Shown piece by piece: positions 25,204-39,661 of a stretch of DNA of 64,000 bases. The stretch comes from Euwallacea fornicatus (lineage: Eukaryota; Arthropoda; Insecta; Coleoptera; Curculionidae). Position numbers and translations under genes: made by a program. Positions within the stretch are counted from its first letter, which is position 1. Each line of letters starts with the position of its first letter. Below the pieces are notes generated by a model, which did no database searches, was not told where the DNA came from, and saw nothing but the letters and a program-made list of their open reading frames with translations. The stretch is taken from contig NW_027096075.1 in assembly GCF_040115645.1 (NCBI RefSeq), forward strand, positions 124,001 to 188,000, written 5' to 3'.

Positions 25204-28200
25204 TAATTTAACACGACTAATAAGGCTTCATTGTATCTTGGTGAGTTTTCTAGAAAACGAGTAATTTATGTGCACAAACATACTTCTTTCGTGACTTTTC
25301 AAGTTTTGAACCTACGTAACTTCGGCAAATTAGCTCCAACTACCTTCAAAATTTGACCACAGAATCACCTCGACGAGCTCTTTAACATGACAAATAAGGC
25401 TTCATTGTATCTTGGTGAGTTTTCCAGAAAACGAGTAATTTATATGCACAAACACACTTCTTTCGTGACTTTTCAAGTTTTGAACCACCGTAACTTCGGC
25501 AAATGAGCTCCAACTACCTTCAAAATTTGACCACAGAATCACCTCGACGAGCTCGTGAATATGACAAATAAGGCTTCAATGTATCTTGGTGAGTTTTCCA
25601 GAAAACGAGTGATTTATGTGCACAAACACACTTCTTTCGTGACTTTTCAAGATTTGAACCACCGTAACTTCGGCAAATGTGCTTCAAATTGCTTAAAAAA
25701 TTGATCATAGAATCACCTCGTTGAGCTCTTCATCATGACTCATAAGGCTTCATTATATCTTGGTGAGTTTTCTAGAAAACGAGTAATTTATGTGCTCAAA
25801 CATACTTCTTTCGTGACTTTTCAAGCTTTCAACCTCCGTAACTTCGGCAAATGAGCTCCAACTGCCTTCAAAATTTGACCACAGAATCACCTCGACGAGT
25901 AATTTAACACGACTTATAAGGCTTCATTGTATCTTGGTGAGTTTTCTAGAAAACGAGTAATTTATGTGCTCAAACACACATCTTTCGTGACCTTTCAAGA
26001 TTTGAACCTCCGTAACTTCGGCAAATGAGCTTCAAATACCTTCAAAATTTGACCACAGAATCACCTCGACGAGCTCGTGAATATGACAAATAAGGCTTCA
26101 TTGTATCTTGGTGAGTTTTCCAGAAAACGAGTAATTTATATGCACAAACACACTTCTTTCGTGACTTTTCAAGTTTTGAACCACCGTAACTTCGGCAAAT
26201 GAGCTCCAACTACCTTCAAAATTTGACCACAGAATCACCTCGACGAGCTCGTGAATATGACAAATAAGGCTTCAATGTATCTTGGTGAGTTTTCCAGAAA
26301 ACGAGTGATTTATGTGCACAAACACACTTCTTTCGTGACTTTTCAAGATTTGAACCACCGTAACTTCGGCAAATGTGCTTCAAATTGCTTAAAAAATTGA
26401 TCATAGAATCACCTCGTTGAGCTCTTCATCATGACTCATAAGGCTTCATTATATCTTGGTGAGTTTTCTAGAAAACGAGTAATTTATGTGCTCAAACATA
26501 CTTCTTTCGTGACTTTTCAAGCTTTCAACCTCCGTAACTTCGGCAAATGAGCTCCAACTGCCTTCAAAATTTGACCACAGAATCACCTCGACGAGTAATT
26601 TAACACGACTTATAAGGCTTCATTGTATCTTGGTGAGTTTTCTAGAAAACGAGTAATTTATGTGCTCAAACACACATCTTTCTTGACCTTTCAAGATTTG
26701 AACCTCCGTAACTTCGGCAAATGAGCTTCAAATACCTTCAAAATTTGACCACAGAATCACCTCGACGAGCTCGTGAATATGACAAATAAGGCTTCAATGT
26801 ATCTTGGTGAGTTTTCCAGAAAACGAGTGATTTATGTGCACAAACACACTTCTTTCGTGACTTTTCAAGATTTGAACCTCCGTAACTTCGGCAAATGTGC
26901 TTCAAATTGCTTAAAAAATTGATCATAGAATCACCTCGTTGAGCTCTTCATCATGACTCATAAGGCTTCATTATATCTTGGTGAGTTTTCTAGAAAACGA
27001 GTAATTTATGTGCTCAAACACACATCTTTCGTGACTTTTCAAGATTTGAACCTCCGTAACTTCGGCAAATGTGCTTCAAATTGCTTAAAAAATTGATCAT
27101 AGAATCACCTCGTTGAGCTCTTCATCATGACTCATAAGGCTTCATTTTATCTTCGTGAGTTTTCTAGAAAACGAGTAATTTATGTGCTCAAACATACTTC
27201 TTTCGTGACTTTTCAAGCTTTCAACCTCCGTAACTTCGGCAAATTAGCTCCAACTACCTTCAAAATTTGACCACAGAATCACCTCGACGAGTAATTTAAC
27301 ACGACTAATAAGGCTTCATTGTATCTTGGTGAGTTTTCCAGAAAAAGAGTAATTTATGTGCACAAACATACTTCTTTCGTGACTTTTCAAGTTTTGAACC
27401 TACGTAACTTCGGCAAATGAGCTCCAACTACCTTCAAAATTTGACCACAGAATCACCTCGACGAGTAATTTAACACGACTAATAAGGCTTCATTGTATCT
27501 TGGTGAGTTTTCCAGAAAACGAGTAATTTATATGCACAAACATACTTCTTTCGTGACTTTTCAAGTTTTGAACCTCCGTAACTTCGGCAAATGAGCTCCA
27601 ACTGCCTTCAAAATTTGACCACAGAATCACCTCGACGAGTAATTTAACACGACTTATAAGGCTTCATTGTATCTTGGTGAGTTTTCTAGAAAACGAGTAA
27701 TTTATGTGCTCAAACACACATCTTTCGTGACCTTTCAAGATTTGAACCTCCGTAACTTCGGCAAATGAGCTTCAAATACCTTCAAAATTTGACCACAGAA
27801 TCACCTCGACGAGCTCGTGAATATGACAAATAAGGCTTCAATGTATCTTGGTGAGTTTTCCAGAAAACTAGTAATTTATGTGCACAAACATACTTCTTTC
27901 GTGACTTTTCAAGTTTTGAACCTCCGTAACTTCGGCAAATGAGCTCCAACTGCCTTCAAAATTTGACCACAGAATCACCTCGACGAGTAATTTAACACGA
28001 CTTATAAGGCTTCATTGTATCTTGGTGAGTTTTCTAGAAAACGAGTAATTTATGTGCTCAAACACACATCTTTCGTGACTTTTCAAGATTTGAACCTCCG
28101 TAACTTCGGCAAATGTGCTTCAAATTGCTTAAAAAATTGATCATAGAATCACCTCGTTGAGCTCTTCATCATGACTCATAAGGCTTCATTATATCTTGGT

Positions 28201-31200
28201 GAGTTTTCTAGAAAACGAGTAATTTATGTGCTCAAACACACATCTTTCGTGACCTTTCAAGATTTGAACCTCCGTAACTTCGGCAAATGAGCTTCAAATA
28301 CCTTCAAAATTTGACCACAGAATCACCTCGACGAGCTCGTGAATATGACAAATAAGGCTTCAATGTATCTTGGTGAGTTTTCCAGAAAACGAGTGATTTA
28401 TGTGCACAAACACACTTCTTTCGTGACTTTTCAAGATTTGAACCACCGTAACTTCGGCAAATGTGCTTCAAATTGCTTAAAAAATTGATCATAGAATCAC
28501 CTCGTTGAGCTCTTCATCATGACTCATAAGGCTTCATTATATCTTGGTGAGTTTTCTAGAAAACGAGTAATTTATGTGCTCAAACATACTTCTTTCGTGA
28601 CTTTTCAAGCTTTCAACCTCCGTAACTTCGGCAAATGAGCTCCAACTGCCTTCAAAATTTGACCACAGAATCACCTCGACGAGTAATTTAACACGACTTA
28701 TAAGGCTTCATTGTATCTTGGTGAGTTTTCTAGAAAACGAGTAATTTATGTGCTCAAACACACATCTTTCGTGACCTTTCAAGATTTGAACCTCCGTAAC
28801 TTCGGCAAATGAGCTTCAAATACCTTCAAAATTTGACCACAGAATCACCTCGACGAGTAATTTAACACGACTAATTAGGCTTCATTGTATCTTGGTGAGT
28901 TTTCCAGAAAAAGAGTAATTTATGTGCACAAACATACTTCTTTCGTGACTTTTCAAGTTTTGAACCTACGTAACTTCGTCAAATTAGCTCCAACTACCTT
29001 CAAAATTTGACCACAGAATCACCTCGACGAGCTCTTTAACATGACAAATAAGGCTTCATTGTATCTTGGTGAGTTTTCCAGAAAACGAGTAATTTATGTG
29101 CACAAACACACTTCTTTCGTGACTTTTCAAGTTTTGAACCACCGTAACTTCGGCAAATGAGCTCCAACTACCTTCAAAATTTGACCACAGAATCACCTCG
29201 ACGAGTAATTTAACACGACTAATAAGGCTTCATTATATCTTGGTGAGTTTTCTAGAAAACGAGTAATTTATGTGCTCAAACACACATCTTTCGTGACTTT
29301 TCAAGATTTGAACCTCCGTAACTTCGGCAAATGTGCTTCAAATTGCTTAAAAAAGTGATCATAGAATCATCTCGTTGAGCTCTTCATCATGACTCATAAG
29401 GCTTCATTATATCTTGGTGAGTTTTCTAGAAAACGAGTAATTTATGTGCTCAAACATACTTCTTTCGTGACTTTTCAAGCTTTCAACCTCCGTAACTTCG
29501 GCAAATGAGCTCCAACTGCCTTCAAAATTTGACCACAGAATCACCTCGACGAGTAATTTAACACGACTTATAAGGCTTCATTGTATCTTGGTGAGTTTTC
29601 TAGAAAACGAGTAATTTATGTGCTCAAACACACATCTTTCGTGACCTTTCAAGATTTGAACCTCCGTAACTTCGGCAAATGAGCTTCAAATACCTTCAAA
29701 ATTTGACCACAGAATCACCTCGACGAGCTCGTGAATATGACAAATAAGGCTTCAATGTATCTTGGTGAGTTTTCCAGAAAACGAGTGATTTATGTGCACA
29801 AACACACTTCTTTCGTGACTTTTCAAGATTTGAACCTCCGTAACTTCGGCAAATGTGCTTCAAATTGCTTAAAAAATTGATCATAGAATCACCTCGTTGA
29901 GCTCTTCATCATGACTCATAAGGCTTCATTATATCTTGGTGAGTTTTCTAGAAAACGAGTAATTTATGTGCTCAAACATACTTCTTTCGTGACTTTTCAA
30001 GCTTTCAACCTCCGTAACTTCGGCAAATTAGCTCCAACTACCTTCAAAATTTGACCACAGAATCACCTCGACGAGTAATTTAACACGACTAATAAGGCTT
30101 CATTGTATCTTGGTGAGTTTTCTAGAAAACGAGTAATTTATGTGCACAAACATACTTCTTTCGTGACTTTTCAAGTTTTGAACCTACGTAACTTCGGCAA
30201 ATTAGCTCCAACTACCTTCAAAATTTGACCACAGAATCACCTCGACGAGCTCTTTAACATGACAAATAAGGCTTCATTGTATCTTGGTGAGTTTTCCAGA
30301 AAACGAGTAATTTATGTGCACAAACACACTTCTTTCGTGACTTTTCAAGTTTTGAACCACCGTAACTTCGGCAAATGAGCTCCAACTACCTTCAAAATTT
30401 GACCACAGAATCACCTCGACGAGCTCTTTAACATGACAAATAAGGCTTCATTGTATCTTGGTGAGTTTTCCAGAAAACGAGTAATTTATGTGCACAAACA
30501 CACTTCTTTCGTGACTTTTCAAGTTTTGAACCTCCGTAACTTCGGCAAATGAGCTCCAACTGCCTTCAAAATTTGACCACAGAATCACCTCGACGAGTAA
30601 TTTAACACGACTTATAAGGCTTCATTGTATCTTGGTGAGTTTTCTAGAAAACGAGTAATTTATGTGCTCAAACACACATCTTTCGTGACCTTTCAAGATT
30701 TGAACCTCCGTAACTTCGGCAAATGAGCTTCAAATACCTTCAAAATTTGACCACAGAATCACCTCGACGAGTAATTTAACACGACTAATTAGGCTTCATT
30801 GTATCTTGGTGAGTTTTCCAGAAAAAGAGTAATTTATGTGCACAAACATACTTCTTTCGTGACTTTTCAAGTTTTGAACCTACGTAACTTCGTCAAATTA
30901 GCTCCAACTACCTTCAAAATTTGACCACAGAATCACCTCGACGAGCTCTTTAACATGACAAATAAGGCTTCATTGTATCTTGGTGAGTTTTCCAGAAAAC
31001 GAGTAATTTATGTGCACAAACACACTTCTTTCGTGACTTTTCAAGTTTTGAACCACCGTAACTTCGGCAAATGAGCTCCAACTACCTTCAAAATTTGACC
31101 ACAGAATCACCTCGACGAGTAATTTAACACGACTAATAAGGCTTCATTGTATCTTGGTGAGTTTTCTAGAAAACGAGTAATTTATGTGCTCAAACACACA

Positions 31201-34200
31201 TCTTTCGTGACTTTTCAAGATTTGAACCTCCGTAACTTCGGCAAATGTGCTTCAAATTGCTTAAAAAATTGATCATAGAATCACCTCGACGAGTAATTTA
31301 ACACGACTTATAAGGCTTCATTGTATCTTGGTGAGTTTTCTAGAAAACGAGTAATTTATGTGCTCAAACACACATCTTTCGTGACCTTTCAAGATTTGAA
31401 CCTCCGTAACTTCGGCAAATGAGCTTCAAATACCTTCAAAATTTGACCACAGAATCACCTCGACGAGCTCGTGAATATGACAAATAAGGCTTCAATGTAT
31501 CTTGGTGAGTTTTCCAGAAAACGAGTGATTTATGTGCACAAACACACTTCTTTCGTGACTTTTCAAGATTTGAACCTCCGTAACTTCGGCAAATGTGCTT
31601 CAAATTGCTTAAAAAATTGATCATAGAATCACCTCGTTGAGCTCTTCATCATGACTCATAAGGCTTCATTATATCTTGGTGAGTTTTCTAGAAAACGAGT
31701 AATTTATGTGCTCAAACACACATCTTTCGTGACTTTTCAAGATTTGAACCTCCGTAACTTCGGCAAATGTGCTTCAAATTGCTTAAAAAATTGATCATAG
31801 AATCACCTCGTTGAGCTCTTCATCATGACTCATAAGGCTTCATTATATCTTGGTGAGTTTTCTAGAAAACGAGTAATTTATGTGCTCAAACATACTTCTT
31901 TCGTGACTTTTCAAGCTTTCAACCTCCGTAACTTCGGCAAATGAGCTCCAACTGCCTTCAAAATTTGACCACAGAATCACCTCGACGAGTAATTTAACAC
32001 GACTTATAAGGCTTCATTGTATCATGGTGAGTTTTCTAGAAAACGAGTAATTTATGTGCTCAAACACACATCTTTCGTGACCTTTCAAGATTTGAACCTC
32101 CGTAACTTCGGCAAATGAGCTTCAAATACCTTCAAAATTTGACCACAGAATCACCTCGACGAGCTCGTGAATATGACAAATAAGGCTTCAATGTATCTTG
32201 GTGAGTTTTCCAGAAAACGAGTAATTTATGTGCACAAACATACTTCTTTCGTGACTTTTCAAGTTTTGAACCTCCGTAACTTCGGCAAATGAGCTCCAAC
32301 TGCCTTCAAAATTTGACCACAGAATCACCTCGACGAGTAATTTAACACGACTTATAAGGCTTCATTGTATCTTGGTGAGTTTTCTAGAAAACGAGTAATT
32401 TATGTGCTCAAACACACATCTTTCGTGACTTTTCAAGATTTGAACCTCCGTAACTTCGGCAAATGTGCTTCAAATTGCTTAAAAAATTGATCATAGAATC
32501 ACCTCGTTGAGCTCTTCATCATGACTCATAAGGCTTCATTATATCTTGGTGAGTTTTTTAGAAAACGAGTAATTTATGTGCTCAAACACACATCTTTCGT
32601 GACCTTTCAAGATTTGAACCTCCGTAACTTCGGCAAATGAGCTTCAAATACCTTCAAAATTTGACCACAGAATCACCTCGACGAGCTCGTGAATATGACA
32701 AATAAGGCTTCAATGTATCTTGGTGAGTTTTCCAGAAAACGAGTGATTTATGTGCACAAACACACTTCTTTCGTGACTTTTCAAGATTTGAACCTCCGTA
32801 ACTTCGGCAAATGTGCTTCAAATTGCTTAAAAAATTGATCATAGAATCACCTCGTTGAGCTCTTCATCATGACTCATAAGGCTTCATTATATCTTGGTGA
32901 GTTTTCTAGAAAACGAGTAATTTATGTGCTCAAACACACATCTTTCGTGAATTTTCAAGCTTTGAACGTCCGTAACTTCGGCAAATGAGCTCCAAATAGC
33001 TTCAAAATTTTACCACAGAATCATCTCGACGAGCACTTTAACACGACTAATAAGGCTTCATTGTATCTTGGTGAGTTTTCTAGAAAACGAGTAATTTATG
33101 TGCTCAAGCACACATCTTTCGTGACTTTTCAAGATTTGAACCTCCGTAACTTCGGCAAATGAGCTGCAACTACCTTCAAAATTTGACCACAGAATCATCT
33201 CAACGAGCTCTTTAACACGACTAAGAAGGCTTCATTATATCTTGGTGAGTTTTCTAGAAAACGAGTAATTTATGTGCTCAAACACACATCTTTCGTGACT
33301 TTTCAAGCTTTGAACCTCCGTAACTTCGGCAAATGAGCTGCAACTACCTTCAAAATTTGACCACAGAATCATCTCAACGAGCTCTTTAACACGACTAAGA
33401 AGGCTTCATTATATCTTGGTGAGTTTTCTAGAAAACGAGTAATTTATGTGCTCAAACATACTTCTTTCGTGACTTTTCAAGCTTTCAACCTCCGTAACTT
33501 CGGCAAATGAGCTCCAACTGCCTTCAAAATTTGACCACAGAATCACCTCGACGAGTAATTTAACACGACTTATAAGGCTTCATTGTATCTTGGTGAGTTT
33601 TCTAGAAAACGAGTAATTTATGTGCTCAAACACACATCTTTCGTGACCTTTCAAGATTTGAACCTCCGTAACTTCGGCAAATGAGCTTCAAATACCTTCA
33701 AAATTTGACCACAGAATCACCTCGACGAGTAATTTAACACGACTAATTAGGCTTCATTGTATCTTGGTGAGTTTTCCAGAAAAAGAGTAATTTATGTGCA
33801 CAAACATACTTCTTTCGTGACTTTTCAAGTTTTGAACCTACGTAACTTCGTCAAATTAGCTCCAACTACCTTCAAAATTTGACCACAGAATCACCTCGAC
33901 GAGCTCTTTAACATGACAAATAAGGCTTCATTGTATCTTGGTGAGTTTTCCAGAAAACGAGTAATTTATGTGCACAAACACACTTCTTTCGTGACTTTTC
34001 AAGTTTTGAACCACCGTAACTTCGGCAAATGAGCTCCAACTACCTTCAAAATTTGACCACAGAATCACCTCGACGAGCTCTTTAACATGACAAATAAGGC
34101 TTCATTGTATCTTGGTGAGTTTTCCAGAAAACGAGTGATTTATGTGCACAAACACACTTCTTTCGTGACTTTTCAAGATTTGAACCTCCGTAACTTCGGC

Positions 34201-36814
34201 AAATGTGCTTCAAATTGCTTAAAAAATTGATCATAGAATCACCTCGTTGAGCTCTTCATCATGACTCATAAGGCTTCATTATATCTTGGTGAGTTTTCTA
34301 GAAAACGAGTAATTTATGTGCTCAAACACACATCTTTCGTGACTTTTCAAGATTTGAACCTCCGTAACTTCGGCAAATGTGCTTCAAATTGCTTAAAAAA
34401 TTGATCATAGAATCACCTCGTTGAGCTCTTCATCATGACTCATAAGGCTTCATTATATCTTGGTGAGTTTTCTAGAAAACGAGTAATTTATGTGCTCAAA
34501 CATACTTCTTTCGTGACTTTTCAAGCTTTCAACCTCCGTAACTTCGGCAAATGAGCTCCAACTGCCTTCAAAATTTGACCACAGAATCACCTCGACGAGT
34601 AATTTAACACGACTTATAAGGCTTCATTGTATCTTGGTGAGTTTTCTAGAAAACGAGTAATTTATGTGCTCAAACACACATCTTTCGTGACCTTTCAAGA
34701 TTTGAACCTCCGTAACTTCGGCAAATGAGCTTCAAATACCTTCAAAATTTGACCACAGAATCACCTCGACGAGCTCGTGAATATGACAAATAAGGCTTCA
34801 ATGTATCTTGGTGAGTTTTCCAGAAAACGAGTAATTTATGTGCACAAACATACTTCTTTCGTGACTTTTCAAGATTTGAACCTCCGTAACTTCGGCAAAT
34901 GAGCTTCAAATACCTTCAAAATTTGACCACAGAATCACCTCGACGAGCTCGTGAATATGACAAATAAGGCTTCAATGTATCTTGGTGAGTTTTCCAGAAA
35001 ACGAGTAATTTATGTGCACAAACATACTTCTTTCGTGACTTTTCAAGTTTTGAACCTCCGTAACTTCGGCAAATGAGCTCCAACTGCCTTCAAAATTTGA
35101 CCACAGAATCACCTCGACGAGTAATTTAACACGACTTATAAGGCTTCATTGTATCTTGGTGAGTTTTCTAGAAAACGAGTAATTTATGTGCTCAAACACA
35201 CATCTTTCGTGACTTTTCAAGATTTGAACCTCCGTAACTTCGGCAAATGTGCTTCAAATTGCTTAAAAAATTGATCATAGAATCACCTCGTTGAGCTCTT
35301 CATCATGACTCATAAGGCTTCATTATATCTTGGTGAGTTTTTTAGAAAACGAGTAATTTATGTGCTCAAACACACATCTTTCGTGACCTTTCAAGATTTG
35401 AACCTCCGTAACTTCGGCAAATGAGCTTCAAATACCTTCAAAATTTGACCACAGAATCACCTCGACGAGCTCGTGAATATGACAAATAAGGCTTCAATGT
35501 ATCTTGGTGAGTTTTCCAGAAAACGAGTGATTTATGTGCACAAACACACTTCTTTCGTGACTTTTCAAGATTTGAACCTCCGTAACTTCGGCAAATGTGC
35601 TTCAAATTGCTTAAAAAATTGATCATAGAATCACCTCGTTGAGCTCTTCATCATGACTCATAAGGCTTCATTATATCTTGGTGAGTTTTCTAGAAAACGA
35701 GTAATTTATGTGCTCAAACATACTTCTTTCGTGACTTTTCAAGCTTTCAACCTCCGTAACTTCGGCAAATGAGCTCCAACTGCCTTCAAAATTTGACCAC
35801 AGAATCACCTCGACGAGTAATTTAACACGACTTATAAGGCTTCATTGTATCTTGGTGAGTTTTCTAGAAAACGAGTAATTTATGTGCTCAAACACACATC
35901 TTTCGTGACCTTTCAAGATTTGAACCTCCGTAACTTCGGCAAATGAGCTTCAAATACCTTCAAAATTTGACCACAGAATCACCTCGACGAGTAATTTAAC
36001 ACGACTAATTAGGCTTCATTGTATCTTGGTGAGTTTTCCAGAAAAAGAGTAATTTATGTGCACAAACATACTTCTTTCGTGACTTTTCAAGTTTTGAACC
36101 TACGTAACTTCGTCAAATTAGCTCCAACTACCTTCAAAATTTGACCACAGAATCACCTCGACGAGCTCTTTAACATGACAAATAAGGCTTCATTGTATCT
36201 TGGTGAGTTTTCCAGAAAACGAGTAATTTATGTGCACAAACACACTTCTTTCGTGACTTTTCAAGTTTTGAACCACCGTAACTTCGGCAAATGAGCTCCA
36301 ACTACCTTCAAAATTTGACCACAGAATCACCTCGACGAGTAATTTAACACGACTAATAAGGCTTCATTGTATCTTGGTGAGTTTTCTAGAAAACGAGTAA
36401 TTTATGTGCTCAAACACACATCTTTCGTGACTTTTCAAGATTTGAACCTCCGTAACTTCGGCAAATGTGCTTCAAATTGCTTAAAAAATTGATCATAGAA
36501 TCACCTCGTTGAGCTCTTCATCATGACTCATAAGGCTTCATTATATCTTGGTGAGTTTTCTAGAAAACGAGTAATTTATGTGCTCAAACACACATCTTTC
36601 GTGACCTTTCAAGATTTGAACCTCCGTAACTTCGGCAAATGAGCTCCAACTACCTTCAAAATTTGACCACAGAATCACCTCGACGAGCTCTTTAACATGA
36701 CAAATAAGGCTTCATTGTATCTTGGTGAGTTTTCTAGAAAACGAGTAATTTATGTGCACAAACATACTTCTTTCGTGACTTTTCAAGTTTTGAACCTACG
36801 TAACTTCGGCAAAT
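24793..36814. repeat. Large duplicated block II, copy 2 (12.0 kb)
   Basis: This is the partner of 10873-24286, with one 8-monomer unit fewer. It first follows copy 1 at +13,920 bp. Somewhere in the interval equivalent to 15918-16108 it switches to +12,528 bp and keeps that to its end. The right edge is at 36815, where copy 1 reads aaatgagcttc and copy 2 reads aaattagctcc. All monomer types A-F occur in the same order as in copy 1. Confidence 0.9.
33400..35569. repeat. Copied block III, upstream copy (pairs with 42448-44617)
   Basis: This stretch matches 42448-44617 at an offset of 9048 bp (52 monomers), and also the block II copy 1 equivalent at 20872-23041, so there are three copies in the window. 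Two private changes mark the third copy: aatcaactcg at about 42942 and gactacag at about 44150. The block starts immediately after the divergent patch and contains the D, B, E, F, C, A order. Confidence 0.82.
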
Positions 36815-39255
36815 TAGCTCCAACTACCTTCAAAATTTGACCACAGAATCACCTCGACGAGTAATTTAACACGACTTATAAGGCTTCAATGTATCTTGGT
36901 GAGTTTTCCAGAAAACGAGTGATTTATGTGCACAAACACACTTCTTTCGTGACTTTTCAAGATTTGAACCTCCGTAACTTCGGCAAATGTGCTTCAAATT
37001 GCTTAAAAAATTGATCATAGAATCACCTCGTTGAGCTCTTCATCATGACTCATAAGGCTTCATTATATCTTGGTGAGTTTTCTAGAAAACGAGTAATTTA
37101 TGTGCTCAAACACACATCTTTCGTGACTTTTCAAGATTTGAACCTCCGTAACTTCGGCAAATGTGCTTCAAATTGCTTAAAAAATTGATCATAGAATCAC
37201 CTCGTTGAGCTCTTCATCATGACTCATAAGGCTTCATTATATCTTGGTGAGTTTTCTAGAAAACGAGTAATTTATGTGCTCAAACATACTTCTTTCGTGA
37301 CTTTTCAAGTTTTCAACCTCCGTAACTTCGGCAAATGAGCTCCAACTGCCTTCAAAATTTGACCACAGAATCACCTCGACGAGTAATTTAACACGACTTA
37401 TAAGGCTTCATTGTATCTTGGTGAGTTTTCTAGAAAACGAGTAATTTATGTGCTCAAACACACTTCTTTCGTGACTTTTCAAGTTTTGAACCACCGTAAC
37501 TTCGGCAAATGAGCTCCAACTACCTTCAAAATTTGACCACAGAATCACCTCGACGAGTAATTTAACACGACTAATAAGGCTTCATTGTATCTTGGTGAGT
37601 TTTCTAGAAAACGAGTAATTTATGTGCTCAAACACACATCTTTCGTGACTTTTCAAGATTTGAACCTCCGTAACTTCGGCAAATGTGCTTCAAATTGCTT
37701 AAAAAATTGATCATAGAATCACCTCGACGAGTAATTTAACACGACTTATAAGGCTTCATTGTATCTTGGTGAGTTTTCTAGAAAACGAGTAATTTATGTG
37801 CTCAAACACACATCTTTCGTGACCTTTCAAGATTTGAACCTCCGTAACTTCGGCAAATGAGCTTCAAATACCTTCAAAATTTGACCACAGAATCACCTCG
37901 ACGAGCTCGTGAATATGACAAATAAGGCTTCAATGTATCTTGGTGAGTTTTCCAGAAAACGAGTGATTTATGTGCACAAACACACTTCTTTCGTGACTTT
38001 TCAAGATTTGAACCTCCGTAACTTCGGCAAATGTGCTTCAAATTGCTTAAAAAATTGATCATAGAATCACCTCGTTGAGCTCTTCATCATGACTCATAAG
38101 GCTTCATTATATCTTGGTGAGTTTTCTAGAAAACGAGTAATTTATGTGCTCAAACACACATCTTTCGTGACTTTTCAAGATTTGAACCTCCGTAACTTCG
38201 GCAAATGTGCTTCAAATTGCTTAAAAAATTGATCATAGAATCACCTCGTTGAGCTCTTCATCATGACTCATAAGGCTTCATTATATCTTGGTGAGTTTTC
38301 TAGAAAACGAGTAATTTATGTGCTCAAACATACTTCTTTCGTGACTTTTCAAGCTTTCAACCTCCGTAACTTCGGCAAATGAGCTCCAACTGCCTTCAAA
38401 ATTTGACCACAGAATCACCTCGACGAGTAATTTAACACGACTTATAAGGCTTCATTGTATCTTGGTGAGTTTTCTAGAAAACGACTAATTTATGTGCTCA
38501 AACACACATCTTTCGTGACTTTTCAAGATTTGAACCTCCGTAACTTCGGCAAATGTGCTTCAAATTGCTTAAAAAATTGATCATAGAATCACCTCGTTGA
38601 GCTCTTCATCATGACTCATAAGGCTTCATTATATCTTGGTGAGTTTTTTAGAAAACGAGTAATTTATGTGCTCAAACACACATCTTTCGTGACCTTTCAA
38701 GATTTGAACCTCCGTAACTTCGGCAAATGAGCTTCAAATACCTTCAAAATTTGACCACAGAATCACCTCGACGAGCTCGTGAATATGACAAATAAGGCTT
38801 CAATGTATCTTGGTGAGTTTTCCAGAAAACGAGTGATTTATGTGCACAAACACACTTCTTTCGTGACTTTTCAAGATTTGAACCTCCGTAACTTCGGCAA
38901 ATGTGCTTCAAATTGCTTAAAAAATTGATCATAGAATCACCTCGTTGAGCTCTTCATCATGACTCATAAGGCTTCATTATATCTTGGTGAGTTTTCTAGA
39001 AAACGAGTAATTTATGTGCTCAAACATACTTCTTTCGTGACTTTTCAAGCTTTCAACCTCCGTAACTTCGGCAAATGAGCTCCAACTGCCTTCAAAATTT
39101 GACCACAGAATCACCTCGACGAGTAATTTAACACGACTTATAAGGCTTCATTGTATCTTGGTGAGTTTTCTAGAAAACGAGTAATTTATGTGCTCAAACA
39201 CACATCTTTCGTGACCTTTCAAGATTTGAACCTCCGTAACTTCGGCAAATGAGCT
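36182..39255. repeat. Twenty-monomer tandem duplication, copy 1
   Basis: This stretch matches 39662-42735 at an offset of 3480 bp, exactly 20 monomers. Shared rare variants include caagttttcaacc at about 37309 and 40789, and aaaacgactaat at about 38484 and 41964. I saw no mismatch in the lines compared. The left part (36182-36814) overlaps the end of block II copy 2, so this amplification used block II sequence as material. Confidence 0.87.
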
Positions 39256-39661
39256 CCAACTACCTTCAAAATTTGACCACAGAATCACCTCGACGAGTAA
39301 TTTAACACGACTAATAAGGCTTCATTGTATCTTGGTGAGTTTTCTAGAAAACGAGTAATTTATGTGCTCAAACACACATCTTTCGTGACTTTTCAAGATT
39401 TGAACCTCCGTAACTTCGGCAAATGTGCTTCAAATTGCTTAAAAAATTGATCATAGAATCACCTCGTTGAGCTCTTCATCATGACTCATAAGGCTTCATT
39501 ATATCTTGGTGAGTTTTCTAGAAAACGAGTAATTTATGTGCTCAAACATACTTCTTTCGTGACTTTTCAAGCTTTCAACCTCCGTAACTTCGGCAAATGA
39601 GCTCCAACTGCCTTCAAAATTTGACCACAGAATCACCTCGACGAGTAATTTAACACGACTT

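Noticed and set aside
10873..36814. Assembly artefact as the explanation of the large duplication
   Set aside because: Not fully excluded, but the copies differ by a clean eight-monomer unit and have distinct junctions, which argues against simple collapse or re-use of the same reads. Long-read confirmation would decide.
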